A stretch of DNA of 64,000 bases from Piscicola geometra. Lineage: Eukaryota > Annelida > Clitellata > Hirudinida > Piscicolidae. A model generated the notes under the pieces. It was not told where the DNA came from, ran no database searches, and saw only the letters and a list, made by a program, of their open reading frames with translations. Of this stretch, positions 61,111 to 64,000 are shown one piece after another. The position numbers and the translations under genes are program-made. The stretch is from the NCBI GenBank assembly GCA_943735955.1, contig OX030958.1, forward strand, positions 10,281,626 through 10,345,625. The letters are read 5' to 3'. Each line of letters starts with the position of its first letter. Position 1 is the first letter of the stretch.

Positions 61111-64000
61111 ATGAAGACGATGAAGACGGTGAAGACGATGAAGACGGTGAAGACGATGAAGACGGTGAAGACGGTGAAGACGGTGAAGACGGTGAAGACG
61201 GTGAAGACGAACGATGAAGACGATGAAGACGGTGAAGACGATGAAGACGGTGAAGACGATGAAGACGATGAAGACGGTGAAGACGGTGAAGACGGTGAAG
61301 ACGGTGAAGACGGTGAAGACGGTGAAGACGGTGAAGACGGTGAAGACGGTGAAGACGATGAAGACGATGAAGACGGTGAAGACGGAGAAGACGATGAAGA
61401 CGGTGAAGACGGTGAAGACGGTGAAGACGATGAAGACGGTGAAGACGGTGATGACGATGAAGACGGTGAAGACGATGAAGACGGTGAAGACGGTGAAGAC
61501 GAACGATGAAGACGATGAAGACGGTGAAGACGATGAAGACGGTGAAGACGATGAAGACGATGAAGACGATGAAGACGATGAAGACGGTGAAGACGGTGAA
61601 GACGGTGAAGACGGTGAAGACGGTGAAGACGAACGATGAAGACGATGAAGACGGTGAAGACGATGAAGACGGTGAAGACGATGAAGACGATGAAGACGGT
61701 GAAGACGATGAAGACGGTGAAGACGGTTAAGACAGTGAAGACGGTGAAGACGGTGAAGACGATGAAGACGGTGAAGACGGTGAAGACGAACGATGAAGAC
61801 GATGAAGACGGTGAAGACGATGAAGACGGTGAAGACGGTGAAGACGATGAAGACGGTGAAGACGATGAAGACGATGAAGACGGTGAAGACGATGAAGACG
61901 GTGAAGACGGTGAAGACGATGAAGACGGTGAAGACGGTGAAGACGGTGAAGACGATGAAGACGGTGAAGACGGTGAAGACGAACGATGAAGACGATGAAG
62001 ACGGTGAAGACGATGAAGACGGTGAAGACGATGAAGACGGTGAAGACGAACGATGAAGACGATGAAGACGGTGAAGACGATGAAGACGGTGAAGACGATG
62101 AAGACGGTGAAGACGAACGATGAAGACGATGAAGACGGTGAAGACGATGAAGACGGTGAAGACGAACGATGAAGACGATGAAGACGGTGAAGACGATGAA
62201 GACGGTGAAGACGATGAAGACGGTGAAGACGAACGATGAAGACGGTGAAGACGATGAAGACGGTGAAGACGATGAAGACGGTGAAGACGATGAAGACGGT
62301 GAAGACGAACGATGAAGACGATGAAGACGGTGAAGACGATGAAGACGGTGAAGACGATGAAGACGGTGAAGACGGTGAAGACGGTGAAGACGGTGAAGAC
62401 GGTGAAGACGAACGATGAAGACGATGAAGACGGTGAAGACGATGAAGACGGTGAAGACGATGAAGACGATGAAGACGGTGAAGACGGTGAAGACGGTGAA
62501 GACGGTGAAGACGGTGAAGACGGTGAAGACGGTGAAGACGATGAAGACGGTGAAGACGATGAAGACGGTGAAGACGGTGAAGACGGTGAAGACGGTGAAG
62601 ACGGTGAAGACGAACGATGAAGACGATGAAGACGGTGAAGACGATGAAGACGGTGAAGACGATGAAGACGGTGAAGACGGTGAAGACGGTGAAGACGGTG
62701 AAGACGGTGAAGACGAACGATGAAGACGATGAAGACGGTGAAGACGATGAAGACGGTGAAGACGATGAAGACGATGAAGACGGTGAAGACGGTGAAGACG
62801 GTGAAGACGGTGAAGACGGTGAAGACGGTGAAGACGGTGAAGACGGTGAAGACGGTGAAGACGATGAAGACGATGAAGACGGTGAAGACGGAGAAGACGA
62901 TGAAGACGGTGAAGACGGTGAAGACGGTGAAGACGATGAAGACGGTGAAGACGGTGATGACGATGAAGACGGTGAAGACGATGAAGACGGTGAAGACGGT
63001 GAAGACGAACGATGAAGACGATGAAGACGGTGAAGACGATGAAGACGGTGAAGACGATGAAGACGATGAAGACGATGAAGACGATGAAGACGGTGAAGAC
63101 GGTGAAGACGGTGAAGACGGTGAAGACGAACGATGAAGACGATGAAGACGGTGAAGACGATGAAGACGGTGAAGACGATGAAGACGATGAAGACGGTGAA
63201 GACGATGAAGACGGTGAAGACGGTTAAGACAGTGAAGACGGTGAAGACGGTGAAGACGATGAAGACGGTGAAGACGGTGAAGACGAACGATGAAGACGAT
63301 GAAGACGGTGAAGACGATGAAGACGGTGAAGACGGTGAAGACGATGAAGACGGTGAAGACGATGAAGACGATGAAGACGGTGAAGACGATGAAGACGGTG
63401 AAGACGGTGAAGACGATGAAGACGGTGAAGACGGTGAAGACGGTGAAGACGATGAAGACGGTGAAGACGGTGAAGACGAACGATGAAGACGATGAAGACG
63501 GTGAAGACGATGAAGACGGTGAAGACGATGAAGACGGTGAAGACGAACGATGAAGACGATGAAGACGGTGAAGACGATGAAGACGGTGAAGACGATGAAG
63601 ACGGTGAAGACGAACGATGAAGACGATGAAGACGGTGAAGACGATGAAGACGGTGAAGACGAACGATGAAGACGATGAAGACGGTGAAGACGATGAAGAC
63701 GGTGAAGACGATGAAAACGGTGAAGACGAACGATGAAGACGATGAAGACGGTGAAGACGATGAAGACGGTGAAGACGATGAAGACGGTGAAGACGGTGAA
63801 GACGGTGAAGACGGTGAAGACGGTGAAGACGAACGATGAAGACGATGAAGACGGTGAAGACGATGAAGACGGTGAAGACGATGAAGACGATGAAGACGAT
63901 GAAGACGATGAAGACGGTGAAGACGGTGAAGACGGTGAAGACGGTGAAGACGGTGAAGACGAACGATGAAGACGATGAAGACGGTGAAGACGATGAAGAC
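61111..64000 (+). repeat. About 1.5-kb HOR pair reaching the window edge
   Basis: Marks 61111, 61214 and 61506 recur at +1506 (62617, 62720, 63012) and 61636 and 61793 recur at +1497 (63133, 63290). Shared private variants: GGTGATGACGATG (near 61448 and 62954), GACGGAGAAGACG (near 61383 and 62889) and GGTTAAGACAGTG (near 61726 and 63223). The 9-bp step in the offset is one lost monomer. The second unit may continue past the window. Confidence 0.87.

Larger units (their letters stand above)
25074..64000 (+). repeat. Right array of 9-bp satellite (GAAGACGRT)n with higher-order structure
   Basis: Same monomer, same orientation and same GAACGAT marks as the left array, running off the right edge. 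The first ~100 bp are nearly pure GAAGACGAT, with HOR order appearing further in. Its diagnostic variant is GAAGACGGA (read as GACGGAGAAGAC), present from about 25366 onward and repeated in most HOR units (for example near 26790, 27363, 28556, 38759, 42296, 46021, 61383); I did not find it in the left array. GAAACCGGT and GAACACGGT, typical of the left array, were not noticed here. Rare indels and substitutions (GACGTCGAAG, GACGACGAAG, GAATGATG marks) are scattered. Confidence 0.98.

Noticed and set aside
1..64000. Telomeric repeat
   Set aside because: GAAGACGRT does not resemble known telomere motifs, no TTAGGG-type repeat is present, and the array is interrupted by rDNA. A subtelomeric or centromeric position cannot be judged from the window.
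1..64000. G-quadruplex-forming repeat
   Set aside because: Monomers contain only GG at most; runs of three or more G are essentially confined to isolated variants such as GACGGGG near 20536.

Overview
This is eukaryotic, almost entirely non-coding, repetitive DNA. About 97% of the window (1-22959 and 25074-64000, running off both edges) is one satellite with a 9-bp monomer, GAAGACGAT or GAAGACGGT. All monomers are head to tail in one orientation. At irregular intervals a 13-bp variant, GAAGACGAACGAT, replaces a 9-mer; distances between these marks are 9n+4 bp in every interval I worked out. The order of A/G monomers and marks is duplicated in larger units of roughly 0.25-3.4 kb that share private point mutations, so this is a nested higher-order-repeat (HOR) satellite, not a simple microsatellite.

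The only other sequence is a 2.1-kb island at 22960-25073. It is a mosaic of ribosomal DNA with every recognisable piece in sense orientation: a 25-bp 28S rRNA piece touching the left array; a unique A/T-rich stretch; two tandem 745/746-bp units, each about 490 bp of presumed 5' external transcribed spacer (ETS) plus the first ~260 bp of an 18S rRNA gene with the same internal deletion; a 170-bp start of a third unit; another unique stretch; and a 63-bp internal 18S piece touching the right array. Both inner array edges therefore lie directly against rRNA-coding sequence, in the natural rDNA order 28S, spacer, ETS, 18S. The 18S segments are eukaryotic and look metazoan; I cannot name the lineage.

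I see no protein-coding gene, tRNA, intact rRNA gene, CRISPR array or recognisable transposon. The very long open frames on the minus strand and the hundreds of short ones on the plus strand come from the repeat: the minus-strand monomer has no stop codon in any frame, and on the plus strand one frame has TGA in every monomer while the other two are open until a mark shifts the frame.

The arrays on the two sides of the island carry different diagnostic variants. The left has GAAACCGGT, GAACACGGT and CGAGGAAGACGATG; the right has GAAGACGGA. They appear to have been homogenised separately. The main points are this rDNA/satellite architecture, the 9n+4 marks, and the nested duplications. Positions of marks are given as the A of the ATG inside GAACGATG. 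Comparisons and similarities to rRNA were made by eye and from general knowledge of conserved rRNA sequence, not from a database search.
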